Source: DATECU01 sp035286745 (GTDB lineage Bacteria > Acidobacteriota > Vicinamibacteria > Fen-336). Taken from it: a stretch of 35,145 nt of DNA. Shown one piece after another: positions 24,099 through 33,221 of the stretch; within the stretch, counting starts at the first letter, position 1, and the number at the start of each line of letters is the position of its first letter. Below the pieces are notes generated by a model. The model was not told the DNA's origin, made no database searches, and was given only the letters and a program-made list of their open reading frames with translations. The position numbers and the translations under genes are program-made. The stretch is taken from contig DATECU010000090.1 of the NCBI GenBank assembly GCA_035286745.1, positions 1-35,145 of the forward strand. The letters are read 5' to 3'.

Positions 24099-25601
24099 TC
24101 AGCGCGCGACGAAGAGGGCGATGCCCCCCACGCGCTCGGCCTCTCGCATCCGGTCGCGCACCGCCCTCTCCACCCGCAGCGGGCTCTGCTGGTCCGGGGG
24201 CTCCTCGAAGACGATCACCCGCGTCAGGCTCCGGTCTTCAATCCGGGCGACCAGTTCCGCCTCACCCTGCGGGCCCAGCACCGATCGATAGGGATAATCG
24301 TAGGGCGTCGGGTTGTGAAGAGACGCCGTCAGATAGAAGAGGCCGGAGTTCCTGGCGAGAATCAGCGCCGGCCGGTTCGCCCCCAGACGGCTGACGGTGT
24401 CTCGCTGGTCGCGGAGGCGGGCCACCTCCTGGGGACGGACCACGACGGCTCGGAAGTGAGGGAGTTCGGAGAATGCCCAACCGTCTGCGCCGATCCGTGC
24501 GCCCCAGACGACGAGGCGCGCACCGGCGCCCACACCGATCCAAAGGGAGGCCAGGGCCACAGCCGCACGGACTAGCCGGGGAGGCAACAACCTGGCGAGG
24601 CGATGCCAGGCGTGGCCGGCTCCCACCAACAGAAACGGGATCGCGAAGCCCAGATGCGACGAGCCAAAGCGCGGAAACGCCACCGCCCAGGCTGCCAGGG
24701 TGAAGCTCACCACCGTCCCGTCGACACGGCGGTCCCCGCCTTTCACCACCGCAACCAGGAGACCAACGAAGACCAGGGGCGGCAGCAGGAATGCAGCTTC
24801 GTACCACGCGCGGCCGAGGCTCGGTAGGTCGAAGGGGTCGCCTAGTGCGGCGCCCAAACGCCAGAGGGCGCTCACGTAGGGCACTCCCGCGACCTCGAGG
24901 TAGGTGGTCTTGCCCACAAACCCGTACTGGAGAAGACGGGGCCCTCCGCCCTGAGCGACAACCGGCAGCAGGCAGAAGACGGCGGTGCCGGCGAAGCCGC
25001 CGATCGCCCCCAGCGCCGCTCGAAGCCGGCCGCGCCCTCGCTCGACAGCCAGCAGGCTACCCCCAACCGCCAGCAGGGCCAGCAGCCCCACGTTCTGCTT
25101 GGCCGCAAAGGCCAGGCCCGCCCAGGCGCCTGCCCACCTGAACCAGGAGGCCGGCGCCGCGGGCGCCCTGAGCGAGGCCAGGAAGCAGCCGGCGAAGAAC
25201 ACCATGGCCAGCGGCGTGTAGGGAGTGGCCGGCTGCACGGAGAAGGCCAGCGTCCCCAAGGCGACCAGGGCCCGAGCCGGACCGCCGAGGCCAAGCCGCC
25301 CGGCCAGGGTCGAGCCGAGCCACGCGGTGAGCGCGAAGCTGGTGAGCGTCACCATGCGAAGCGTCAGCAGCTCGTTCCCGGTCAGCGCGGCGAAGGCGCG
25401 GACGAGGTAGAGCGACAAGGGCGTGACGTTGAAATAGCAGTCCCGGTACGGCAGGTCGCCGCCGCGCACTCGTTCGACGACCTGCAGGAACCACGCTTCG
25501 TCCGCGGTCGCGAAGCCCTGGCCAACGGCGGCCAAGACCACGACCGCGGCGGCGGCCGCCAGCAAGGTGAGACCGCGCACAAGGCGTCGCACCCGGCTCA
25601 C
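24099..25601 (-). CDS. Membrane glycosyltransferase, GT-C / PMT-ArnT type
   Basis: The 500-residue protein has about ten to twelve helices. The family motif ATADEAWFLQVVERVRGGDL, PYRDCYFNVTPLSLYL near residues 30-65 carries the catalytic-loop Asp-Glu after helix 1 and the PYRD motif seen in dolichyl- and undecaprenyl-phosphate sugar transferases. A soluble C-terminal domain follows (RNSGLFYLTASLHNPTP). GTG start at 25601 overlaps the stop of the GT2-methyltransferase gene by 4 bases (GTGA). It is the last gene of a four-gene overlapping operon, where it would transfer a lipid-linked sugar outside the cytoplasm. The longer frame to 26201 is shadow. Confidence 0.88.
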   Translation of the reverse strand: MSRVRRLVRGLTLLAAAAAVVVLAAVGQGFATADEAWFLQVVERVRGGDLPYRDCYFNVTPLSLYLVRAFAALTGNELLTLRMVTLTSFALTAWLGSTLAGRLGLGGPARALVALGTLAFSVQPATPYTPLAMVFFAGCFLASLRAPAAPASWFRWAGAWAGLAFAAKQNVGLLALLAVGGSLLAVERGRGRLRAALGAIGGFAGTAVFCLLPVVAQGGGPRLLQYGFVGKTTYLEVAGVPYVSALWRLGAALGDPFDLPSLGRAWYEAAFLLPPLVFVGLLVAVVKGGDRRVDGTVVSFTLAAWAVAFPRFGSSHLGFAIPFLLVGAGHAWHRLARLLPPRLVRAAVALASLWIGVGAGARLVVWGARIGADGWAFSELPHFRAVVVRPQEVARLRDQRDTVSRLGANRPALILARNSGLFYLTASLHNPTPYDYPYRSVLGPQGEAELVARIEDRSLTRVIVFEEPPDQQSPLRVERAVRDRMREAERVGGIALFVAR

Positions 25602-27064
25602 ACCCGTTCGGCGCGGACCAGGAGGAAGGGCAGCAGTGAACGCCAAACCGGCACCCGCTCCAACCACGACTCGAGGCGCCGCCCCCAGCGACGGTTGGCC
25701 AGGAACGGGGGGAAGAACCCGAAGCGCGCAAGCCGAGCGCGACCCAGACCGGCGCGCTCCAGAGCCGGCAGAACCACCCCCCGGCGCATGTTCACGATGC
25801 CGCGGTCGCCCTTCCAGGTCATGCCCGGCTTCACGGCCATCTGCACGTAGAAGAGCGGGTTGAGCGCATTCGGTTCGAGGAACACCAGGCGGCCTCCGGG
25901 GCGCAGCAGCCGGCCCAGCGAACGAAAGGCCTCTTCGAGATCGCGAAGATGGTGAAGAACGAAGAGGCCGGCGACCACATCGAAGCCCCCCAGCAACGAG
26001 ACGGGCGGATCGGCGATGTCGGCGCAATGCAGCGGAACCTCGGCGACGCCCCGACTGAACGAGCGAAGGCGATCCAGCAGCACCGGCGAGAGGTCCAGGC
26101 CTTCCACGGCAACGCCCCGCTCGGCGAGCAGCAGAGTGTAGCGCCCCATCCCGCAGCCGACCTCCAACACCCGCTCGCCGGGTGCGACCTCGGCGAAGCA
26201 CAGCAGCTCCTCGACGTGGCGCCGCAGGTAGGGAGATCCGGAGGGCAACATGTTTCGCTTGGAAACGCTCTCGTAGTACGCGCGCTGGCGGCGATTGTGC
26301 GCCTCACGCGCATCGCCTGCGGGGGCGGCGGCGAATCCCGGGTCCCGCCCGCGCCAGCGCCAGGCCGCGGCGGTGCCCAGAGCCCGCAGCGCTGTCGCCA
26401 GGCGCTTCCTGGAACTGTAGGCCGAGCCTCCTCCCTCCCGCGCCGCCCGCTCCACCGGAATCGAGGTGAGGGGCAGGCCACTGGCACCAATCAGGGACAC
26501 CACGAAGGGATGAGGCTCGCGAGCGTCCAGCAACACCTCCACCACCCGGTGGTCCATGGCCACGAACATCCCCGCGTCGGCCGGCACGCGGCAGAGCCAG
26601 TGCAGGAGCGTCTTGAAGACCCGGGAGGTCAGCAGCCGCCCGATCGATTCGTACCGTCCACGGCGTCCGGCGAAGACGGCGGCGTAGCCCTGGTCGAGCC
26701 CCCGCAGCAGACGGGGAACCGCCTCGGGAGGATCCTGGAGGTCGGCGTCCATGACGACGACCCGGCTGCCCCGGACTCGGGCCAGGCCGGCCAGCACGGC
26801 GCGGTGCTGGCCTCCGTTCCGGGCAAGAGGAACCACCGACACCTGCGGTGCGAAGTCCACCGCTAGGCGGCCCAGCACCCGCATCGATTCATCAGGCGAG
26901 GCATCGTCGACGAAGATGACCTCATAGGAGAGGACCGAGGCCGCGCAAGTCGCCGCCAACCGGTGGTAGAGATCGGCGACGGTTCCCGCGTTGCCGTAGA
27001 CGGGGATCACAAAGCTGATGTCGGGGCAGGTCCCGTGGGCGGACGCGGCCGATAGCGCGCTCAA
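25598..27064 (-). CDS. GT2 glycosyltransferase fused to a SAM methyltransferase
   Basis: The 488-residue protein joins two enzymes. Residues 1-230 are a DPM1-like family 2 transferase: DISFVIPVYGNAGTVADL, the DD of VIFVDDASPDES, LARNGGQHRAVLAGL, and VVVMDADLQDPPE with the metal-binding DAD. Residues 260-488 are a class I methyltransferase with VLEVGCGMGRYT at 299-310, VEGLDLSP, and FVLHHLRDLEEAFRSLGRLL. DPM-like enzymes often carry C-terminal membrane helices; here there are none and the methyltransferase takes their place. TTG start overlaps the epimerase stop (TTGA). It probably adds and methylates a sugar made with its operon neighbours. Confidence 0.9.
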   Translation of the reverse strand: MSALSAASAHGTCPDISFVIPVYGNAGTVADLYHRLAATCAASVLSYEVIFVDDASPDESMRVLGRLAVDFAPQVSVVPLARNGGQHRAVLAGLARVRGSRVVVMDADLQDPPEAVPRLLRGLDQGYAAVFAGRRGRYESIGRLLTSRVFKTLLHWLCRVPADAGMFVAMDHRVVEVLLDAREPHPFVVSLIGASGLPLTSIPVERAAREGGGSAYSSRKRLATALRALGTAAAWRWRGRDPGFAAAPAGDAREAHNRRQRAYYESVSKRNMLPSGSPYLRRHVEELLCFAEVAPGERVLEVGCGMGRYTLLLAERGVAVEGLDLSPVLLDRLRSFSRGVAEVPLHCADIADPPVSLLGGFDVVAGLFVLHHLRDLEEAFRSLGRLLRPGGRLVFLEPNALNPLFYVQMAVKPGMTWKGDRGIVNMRRGVVLPALERAGLGRARLARFGFFPPFLANRRWGRRLESWLERVPVWRSLLPFLLVRAERV

Positions 27065-28029
27065 CGGATCGCCTGCTGCTGCGTCGGTCGGGGGTCACGG
27101 ACCGTCCACCAATCGAGGGTGCGGCGTAGCCCCTGCTCCAGACTGTGGCGCGCCTCCCAACCCAACAGCCGCCGCGTTGTCGTGAGGTCGGCCACCCAGT
27201 GGGGCCGATCGGCGGCGTGAGGAGGCACCGCGCCCAGGCGAAAGCGTGCCTCAAGCCCGAGCAGGGAGCCGATCAGATTCACCACGTCCTCGTTCGAATG
27301 CTCGATGCCGGTGCCGACGTTCAAGATGACTCCCGGCGGCAGGGATCGCTCCGCCGCCGCCAGGCAGGCCTCGACGACATCCTCGACAAACACGAAGTCG
27401 CGGCGGATCCCGGGGGGCGTGAGCGGGATCTCCCTTCCCTCGCGGAGGCCGGCGATGGCCGCCGGCACCAAACGGCGCGGGGACTCCCACGGGCCATAGA
27501 CCGTGAAGGGACGCAAGATGGCGATCGGCAGGCCGTGCCGTCGCGCGTGCTGCTGGCCGATGAGGGTCGCCGCAGCTTTGGATGCTCCATAGAAGGTCGC
27601 CGGCTCGAGCGGGTCGGTCTCCCTGAGCGGCCGATCTTGCTTCGCGTACTCCGAGGCCCCGCCCAGCAGGACCACTCGAGTCCGGGGAAGGGGCACGCAG
27701 GCTTCGAGCAACCAATAGGTCCCGAGGACGTTGGTCGCCAGGATCTCCTGGCTGGCCTCCTCGGAAGAGAGCACACCGCGGGCGGCGAGGTGAAACACCG
27801 CGTCCGGCGCCACCCGCTCCACGGCGGCCAGGACGCCGGCGCGATCGGAGAGGGAGACGCGGTCGACGGCGATCCGCTGGAGAACCTCGTCAAGACGCCA
27901 GGTCGAGCCCTGGGGAGCAGCCCAAGCGTGAACGCAAGCCTCCCTTTCGAGCAAGGCTCGCACCAGGCTGGCCCCGATGAACCCGGAAGCACCGGTCACC
28001 AGCACCCGGCGGCCGCGCCAAACGCTCAC
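27061..28029 (-). CDS. NAD-dependent epimerase/dehydratase (extended SDR)
   Basis: The 322-residue protein starts at GTG 28029, overlapping the stop of the upstream gene (GTGA). The Rossmann motif is VLVTGASGFIGASLV (residues 9-23), DAVFHLAA is typical, and the catalytic Tyr147-x-x-x-Lys151 lies in ATFYGASKAAATLIG with the Ser/Gly-rich strand VVLLGGASEY before it. RDFVFVEDVVEA and VGTGIEHSNEDV complete the nucleotide-sugar epimerase pattern. The substrate is probably a UDP-, GDP- or dTDP-sugar; the exact one cannot be told. The long frame to 28719 is antisense noise. Confidence 0.9.
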   Translation of the reverse strand: MSVWRGRRVLVTGASGFIGASLVRALLEREACVHAWAAPQGSTWRLDEVLQRIAVDRVSLSDRAGVLAAVERVAPDAVFHLAARGVLSSEEASQEILATNVLGTYWLLEACVPLPRTRVVLLGGASEYAKQDRPLRETDPLEPATFYGASKAAATLIGQQHARRHGLPIAILRPFTVYGPWESPRRLVPAAIAGLREGREIPLTPPGIRRDFVFVEDVVEACLAAAERSLPPGVILNVGTGIEHSNEDVVNLIGSLLGLEARFRLGAVPPHAADRPHWVADLTTTRRLLGWEARHSLEQGLRRTLDWWTVRDPRPTQQQAIR

Positions 28030-28817
28030 AAGGTCAGGCCCACGGCCCCGAGGACCTCTTCCAGCTCCTGCCGGTCGCGCACCATGGCCGGCACATCCCG
28101 CCCTTGCGCCGAGGCCAGCGCCTGACGCAAGCGCGGGATCTCGTGAATCAAGCTCCGCCCCCTGGTGTCGCGGCGGAACGAGCGCCGCAGGAAGGAAAAG
28201 TCGCATTGCAGCCGCGCCATCTCGGCGATCAGCAGCCGGCAGGGAACCGGGTGGCCGCGCTCGGGCAAGGTTAGCCCGCCGAAACCGAAGTGGCATCCGA
28301 ACCGGGGGCGAAGGCGCTCCACGGTCCGGTCCAGGACCGCCTCGAAGATGCTGTCCGCCCCGCGATCGATGGCCAGATCGTTGAGCCCCACGTAGACGCG
28401 GTGAAGGGGGAGGGTCGCCAGGCGGGCCGCCGCCGCCACCGCCGCTTCGGTCTCGATGAGGATGCCCACTCGGACCCGGTCCCTCACCAGATCGAGCAGT
28501 CGCTCCACCTCGACTGGGGTTCGCACCATCGGAAGCAGGATCTCGTCGGCCCCGGCGTCCACCGCCGCCTCCACCTCCTCCGGAGTCGTGGCGTCGAACG
28601 CATTCAGGCGGCACAGAACCCGTTGTGAGGTGGCGGCCCTCACCCGGCGCAGATCCTCGACGGTGTCGTGGTTGATCTCGGTGTCGGCGTGGAGCTGCCG
28701 CAGGGCCTTCTCGCGGCATTCCCAGTCGACGACGAAGCCGTCGACACCGGCCGCGGCCGCCTCCCCGACGCGCTCCGGGTCGGTGGCGAAGAGGAAGAGA
28801 TCGAAGGAACGACTCAC
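28026..28817 (-). CDS. HpcH/HpaI aldolase / citrate lyase-like protein
   Basis: The 263-residue TIM-barrel protein starts at GTG 28817 just before the first beta strand (SFDLFLFATDPERVGEAAAA). A longer GTG start at 28916 adds an Arg-rich segment that looks non-coding. Conserved pieces are GVDGFVVDWE, RLNAFDATTPEEVEAAVDAG, ADEILLPMVRTPVEVERLL, VGILIETEAAVAAA and VYVGLNDLAIDRG, which match the metal/oxalate-binding barrel of the PEP-pyruvate superfamily. It could make or break a C-C bond with pyruvate as one partner. It leads the glycosyl operon, so it may make a precursor for the sugar; that is inference. Confidence 0.75.
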   Translation of the reverse strand: MSRSFDLFLFATDPERVGEAAAAGVDGFVVDWECREKALRQLHADTEINHDTVEDLRRVRAATSQRVLCRLNAFDATTPEEVEAAVDAGADEILLPMVRTPVEVERLLDLVRDRVRVGILIETEAAVAAAARLATLPLHRVYVGLNDLAIDRGADSIFEAVLDRTVERLRPRFGCHFGFGGLTLPERGHPVPCRLLIAEMARLQCDFSFLRRSFRRDTRGRSLIHEIPRLRQALASAQGRDVPAMVRDRQELEEVLGAVGLTL

Positions 28818-29077
28818 CGCTGACGGCGCCTGGGAATCCGAGTCGAGTCGGGCGGGCCGGGGGCCAAGATCCGGCAAGGCATGGCGCCTTATAGCACGAA
28901 TGCCGGCGCCAGACACACCACGCCCTTCTCGTTCATAACGTCCATGGTCCCTTCCGGCAGCAGCTTGCCGCCCCTTGGAGAACGCGCCAGTTCGGGGCGA
29001 AAGGGCTCACCGCGCCGAAGCTGGTCGCCGGGGCACTCTTGACGCCACCACCCTCGCGGTCGTAAGGTGGCTCCGCC

Positions 29078-32000
29078 GTGACCGATCGCTCGCCAAACTC
29101 GCCTCGCGAGCCCGGGTTGGATACCGCCCCCTCGGGCCAGCGTCAGCTGCGTGAGATCGAGGGCCTGCGCCGGATCGGGGAAGCGCTGGCACTCATGGCT
29201 GAGCCCGAGGACACCCGCCGCCGCTTGGCGACGGTGATGGCGGAAGCGCTCGGTGCCCGGCTCTGCATCTTCGCTCAGGCTTCCCCCCAGACCGGCGCCG
29301 TCGAGCCCGAGTTGCCCGGCCATGGGGTCGAGGCCGAGATGCTGGACGCCTTCCGCTTTCCACTCGGCCGCCCGCACCAAGCCGAGGCCGGGCCGCTGAT
29401 CGCGAATCAGGTCCGGGACATGCCCGCCGAGGCACGCGCGGCGGCGCAACGGGTGGGCCTCCGAAACCTCTTGGCGGCCCCCCTCTTCCTCGACGATCGT
29501 CTAGCGGGAGCCGTCCTCGCCGGCAACAAGGACCTTGGCTTCGACGCCGACGACGCGCGCCTGGCCGGGGCGCTCGGAACCCAGGCCGCCATGGCCCTCC
29601 GTCTGGTCGGCCTCTACCACGGCCTGCGCCGATCCGACGAGCTGTTCCGGGCCCTCTCCGAGAACGCGCTCTCCGGCGTGTACCTGATCCAGGACGGCGT
29701 ATTCCGTTATGTGAACCCGGCGCTGGCCCGCACCTTCGGCTATTCCCCCGAGGAGATCACCGGCCGCTTGCGTCCGGAGGACCTGCTGGTCCCCGAGTAC
29801 CGCCCCCAGGTCGAGGAGACCCGGCGCCGGCTGCTCCAGGAGGGCCGCACCCATCTCTACTTCGGGACCCGCGGCCTCACCAAGCTGGGCGATCCGATCG
29901 AGATCGAGGTGCGGGTCTTCCCGGTCCCCTATCGGGGGCGGACGGCGGTCATGGGCACCCTGCTCGACGTCACCGCCGAACGGCGCGCCCAACGCGCTGC
30001 CGAGGAACGTCAGGCCGAGATCGAGACGCTCTACAAGGCCTCCGAACGCCTGCTGGGGGCCGAGGACGTGAAAGCGCTGGCCGGCCGGGTGGTGCAGGTG
30101 GTGGCCGACATCTTCGGCCACGCGCTGGCCGCCGTGTACCTCCTGGACGAGGATGCCCGTGGTCTCCAGCTGGCGGCCTGCTCCGATCCCGGCCTGGGCA
30201 TGCCCGAGACGCTGCGCATGAACGGTCCGGGCCTGGTGGTGCTGGCCGCCACCAGCGGCGAGACCGTGAGCGTCGACGACGTTACCGCTCACCCCCAGTT
30301 CGTGCCCGCCTCAGTGCCCCTGGGCTCCGAGCTGCTCATCCCCCTCAAGGCCGCCGAACGCGTGGTGGGCGTGCTCAGCCTGCAGCGGCGCGAGAAGGGG
30401 CTCTTCCACTCCCGGGACGTGTTGCTGCTGAAGGCGTTCGCAGAGCGCGCCGCCCTGGCCCTGGAGAAGGCGTGGATCCACGAGCGGTTGAAGGAGAGAA
30501 GCCGGCAGTTGGAGCAGCTCCATGAGCTGGCTCTGATGATGGCGGGAGCCCCCGCCCAGGCCTACGCCGCCATCGCCCGTCAGGTGTCGCAACTGCTCCG
30601 CACGCCTTACGCGAGTGTGCTGGCGCTGGAGGACGGCTTGATCCGCAGCCTGGCCATCGTGAGCCAGGTGGGGGACCGGCCGGGCGAGACCTTCCCACTG
30701 GCCCACACGCCCTGCCGGGTGGTGGTGGAGACCAAGGACAGCGCCATCTTCAACGACATCGGCCAGCGCTTCCCCGAGGATCCCTTTCTGGTGGCCCGCA
30801 ACATCAAGACCTACATCGCCGTCCCCGTCCTCGACCGGGGGGGCGAGGTGGTGGGAATCGTGAACGCCATGGATCGGCGCGAGCGCAGCTTCGGAGCCGA
30901 GGACCTGCGCATCCTGAACCTGCTGGCCCGGCGCGCCGCCGAAGAGATGGAAGCAGAGCAGCGGCGCCGCGAGAAGGAGAGCACCGAACGCATGCTGCTC
31001 CAGTCGGAGAAGCTGGCGGCTCTGGGCCAGGTGGTGGCCGGAGTGGCCCACGACCTCAACAACCCCCTGGCCTCGGTGCTGGGGCTGGCCGAGCTTCTGG
31101 TACGCCGTGAGGACCTACCGGCCCCGGCCCGGGAAGCCCTGGCCACCATCGCCGCCGAGGCCGAGCGCGCGCGAAGGGTGGTGCGCAACCTGCTGGCCTT
31201 CGCCCGCGAGCACGAGCCGGAGCGGGTGCCCACCGACCTGAACGACGTCGTAAGGCGCACCCTCGCCCTGCGCGGCGCCGAGATGCACATGTCCAGCCTG
31301 GAGGTGGTCGAGGAGTTGGCCGAGCTGCCGGAGACGCTGGCCGACGGCCACCTGTTGCAGCAGGCCCTCCTCAACCTGGTCCTCAACTCGGAGCAAGCCA
31401 TGCTGGAGGCTCACGGTCGGGGCCGGCTGGCGGTACGCTCCGCCTACCTCTCCGAGGGCGGCGTTCGGCGGGGCGGTCCCACCCTGCGCCTGGAGATCGA
31501 GGACGACGGCCCGGGGATTCCACCCGACAAGCTCGGCCGCATCTTCGAGCCCTTCTTCACCACCAAGCCGGTGGGCAAGGGCACCGGTCTCGGCCTGTCC
31601 CTCAGCTTCTCCATAGTGGCCCAGCACCAGGGCGTGATCTGGGCCGAGAGCCCGCCGGGGGCCGGCGCCCGCTTCATCGTGGAACTGCCCCTGGTGGCGG
31701 TGAGCGAGCAAACCGCGGCGGGCCAAACCCCACCCCCGCCGGATCGAGGCGTGTTCGCCGGCCGGCGGGTGCTGCTGGTCGACGACGAGACCCCGCTCAG
31801 GCTGATCGCTCGCGAGGTGCTGGAAGCGGAAGGTTCGCTGGTCGAAGAGGCGGCCAGCGGCCAGGCGGCGCTGGCGGTCCTGCGCGACCGCGACTTCGAT
31901 CTGGTGGTGAGCGACGTCCGCATGCCGGACCTGAGCGGCTTCGACGTTTACCGTTTGGCGTGCGCCGAGCGCCCGCCCCTCAGCGGACGCTTTCTCTTCG

Positions 32001-32143
32001 TCACCGGCGACGTGGCCAGCGGCGAGACCGCCGATCTCCTGGCCGCTACCGGCTGCGCCTACCTGGAAAAGCCATACCACGTCGGCCAATTGCTGGAGAG
32101 GGCCGGCCAGGTGCTGGAGGCGGTCCGGCACCACCGCCAGTAG
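29078..32143 (+). CDS. GAF-PAS-GAF-GAF hybrid histidine kinase
   Basis: The 1021-residue soluble kinase starts at GTG after AAGGTGG. Domains in order are GAF (about 25-180), PAS (190-310, FRALSENALSGVYLIQDGVF), GAF (320-465), GAF (480-635), HisKA with His658 in VVAGVAHDLNNPLASVLGLA, HATPase (LNLVLNSEQA, DDGPGIPPDK, KGTGLGLSLS) and a C-terminal receiver (896-1015) with Asp946 in LVVSDVRMPDLSGFD and the Lys of LEKPY. All phospho-residues are present. No membrane helix is seen, so it senses a cytoplasmic signal. No DNA-binding regulator is adjacent. It is divergent from the glycosyl operon with a 260-base gap. Confidence 0.93.
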   Translation: MTDRSPNSPREPGLDTAPSGQRQLREIEGLRRIGEALALMAEPEDTRRRLATVMAEALGARLCIFAQASPQTGAVEPELPGHGVEAEMLDAFRFPLGRPHQAEAGPLIANQVRDMPAEARAAAQRVGLRNLLAAPLFLDDRLAGAVLAGNKDLGFDADDARLAGALGTQAAMALRLVGLYHGLRRSDELFRALSENALSGVYLIQDGVFRYVNPALARTFGYSPEEITGRLRPEDLLVPEYRPQVEETRRRLLQEGRTHLYFGTRGLTKLGDPIEIEVRVFPVPYRGRTAVMGTLLDVTAERRAQRAAEERQAEIETLYKASERLLGAEDVKALAGRVVQVVADIFGHALAAVYLLDEDARGLQLAACSDPGLGMPETLRMNGPGLVVLAATSGETVSVDDVTAHPQFVPASVPLGSELLIPLKAAERVVGVLSLQRREKGLFHSRDVLLLKAFAERAALALEKAWIHERLKERSRQLEQLHELALMMAGAPAQAYAAIARQVSQLLRTPYASVLALEDGLIRSLAIVSQVGDRPGETFPLAHTPCRVVVETKDSAIFNDIGQRFPEDPFLVARNIKTYIAVPVLDRGGEVVGIVNAMDRRERSFGAEDLRILNLLARRAAEEMEAEQRRREKESTERMLLQSEKLAALGQVVAGVAHDLNNPLASVLGLAELLVRREDLPAPAREALATIAAEAERARRVVRNLLAFAREHEPERVPTDLNDVVRRTLALRGAEMHMSSLEVVEELAELPETLADGHLLQQALLNLVLNSEQAMLEAHGRGRLAVRSAYLSEGGVRRGGPTLRLEIEDDGPGIPPDKLGRIFEPFFTTKPVGKGTGLGLSLSFSIVAQHQGVIWAESPPGAGARFIVELPLVAVSEQTAAGQTPPPPDRGVFAGRRVLLVDDETPLRLIAREVLEAEGSLVEEAASGQAALAVLRDRDFDLVVSDVRMPDLSGFDVYRLACAERPPLSGRFLFVTGDVASGETADLLAATGCAYLEKPYHVGQLLERAGQVLEAVRHHRQ

Positions 32144-32337
32144 CCATCAGCCGCCCGACGCCGGCAGGAGGCGGCCACGACGGCACAGGGGGCGCGGCAG
32201 TTGGCCGGCCTTCCGCCGGAATCCGGACACACCGCCGCTGGGGACGGCTCCCCTCATCTCACTGACGGAGCGTGAGTTACGCGCTGGACCGCGGCTGGCA
32301 CCTCCCTTGCTCAGGGATCAGGGCGAGGGAGGATGAA

Positions 32338-32718
32338 ATGGCCGCCATCAAAGGGCAACCCTGGGACGACTGGTGGGACAACCTGGCCAGCCAAGGAAAC
32401 TGGACGCTGCCTGCCTCCCGCACTTCTCTCGTTAGGGATCCGCAAGCGGTTCCGCCCGAGTCCGCGGGTCTGGCTCGCCTCCCGAACGCCAATCGTCCTC
32501 CCGAGCGCATCAGCGTCCCCTGGCGCGAGATCGAAGAGCTCCACACCATCGTCAACGAGCTGGATGGGGAGAGGCGGCGTTTGGCGGACCAGGTCGACCT
32601 GGCCCAGAAGGTGATGGTCGAGAGCACCCAGCTCCGGGCCAGCGTGGAGTTCCTGGAGACGGAGAACGCCGCTCTCCGCAAGCGTCTCGCCATGCTGGAG
32701 CAAGTGGGCCGGGAGTAA
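32338..32718 (+). CDS. Small coiled-coil protein, unknown function
   Basis: The 126-residue product starts at the ATG with GGAGG 8 bases upstream; the GTG at 32272 would add 22 weakly coding residues. Residues 65-124 form a heptad-patterned coiled coil: WREIEELHTIVNELDGERRR, LADQVDLAQKVMVE, and FLETENAALRKRLAMLEQ. The N-terminus has a Trp-rich patch (QPWDDWWDNLASQGNWTLP) that may bind a partner. No known domain is recognised. It lies between two histidine kinases, so a scaffold or connector role is possible but unproven. Confidence 0.7.
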   Translation: MAAIKGQPWDDWWDNLASQGNWTLPASRTSLVRDPQAVPPESAGLARLPNANRPPERISVPWREIEELHTIVNELDGERRRLADQVDLAQKVMVESTQLRASVEFLETENAALRKRLAMLEQVGRE

Positions 32719-32734
32719 CCTCGCCGCGGGGGAC

Positions 32735-32881
32735 CTAGCTTCGCTGCTCCCCAAGCGGCGGTGGTTCACAGGCCGTGATGGCTGGGACCCGAATCCCCTG
32801 ATAGAGATCCCGGAGCAGGTCCAGAGCCCCAACTTGAAAGAGGTACTGGAGGCAGGAGGTGTCGGCGAAGACCTCAGGCAT
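32735..32881 (-). pseudogene. Truncated PIN-domain (DUF3368-like) toxin
   Basis: A 48-residue frame from ATG 32881 reads MPEVFADTSCLQYLFQVGAL, DLLRDLYQGIRVPA, and then loses similarity before a TAG. The start matches the first strand and helix of DUF3368-type PIN toxins, with the first acidic residue in ADTS. The rest of the nuclease, including the other catalytic acids, is absent. The ATG overlaps the stop of the UPF0175 gene by 8 bases, the normal layout of this antitoxin-toxin pair. The toxin is therefore dead. Confidence 0.75.
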
Positions 32882-33125
32882 TCCTGAGGTCTTCCTCGAT
32901 CTCCTCGGCGGTCAGCCTGAAGGTGGCCACCCCGAAGTCGTTGAGCCGGGCCAAAAAGACGGTCTTGGGGAGCCCCGCCAACTGGGCGGCGGCGCCCGAG
33001 GAGAGGCGTCCAACCTCGTAGAGCTTCACAGCCGCCGCCAGCCTCAACTCCGGACCGACGAGTTCCGGCGACAGCTTGAGTGCCAGCAGGGCTTCGTCGG
33101 GGTGAGCGGAGATGAGGGAAACCAC
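32874..33125 (-). CDS. UPF0175-family antitoxin
   Basis: An 83-residue product beginning at GTG 33125, chosen by family length; a GTG at 33164 is possible. The core LALKLSPELVGPELRLAAAV, KLYEVGRLSSGAAAQLAGLP, TVFLARLNDFGVATF and EEIEEDL match UPF0175, helix-turn-helix antitoxins of PIN toxins. Its partner downstream is truncated, so it is an orphan antitoxin. It is divergent from the 7TM histidine kinase gene, about 97 bases away. Confidence 0.85.
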   Translation of the reverse strand: MVSLISAHPDEALLALKLSPELVGPELRLAAAVKLYEVGRLSSGAAAQLAGLPKTVFLARLNDFGVATFRLTAEEIEEDLRNA

Positions 33126-33221
33126 GTTGAGCTGGGTGGGATGCAGCGACCATGCAACGACCACCTGTGGGTCCCGTCCGCCCGCCCCCGGCCGTGCCCC
33201 AAAGCTGCCACAATAGCCCTC

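Noticed and set aside
28889..29449. Minus-strand frame ending MNEKGVVCLAPAFVL
   Set aside because: It is mostly antisense to the first GAF domain of the hybrid kinase; only the last few residues look natural, and there is no supporting start.
32311..33213. 300-codon minus-strand frame
   Set aside because: It crosses the coiled-coil gene and the UPF0175 and PIN genes in the wrong frame.
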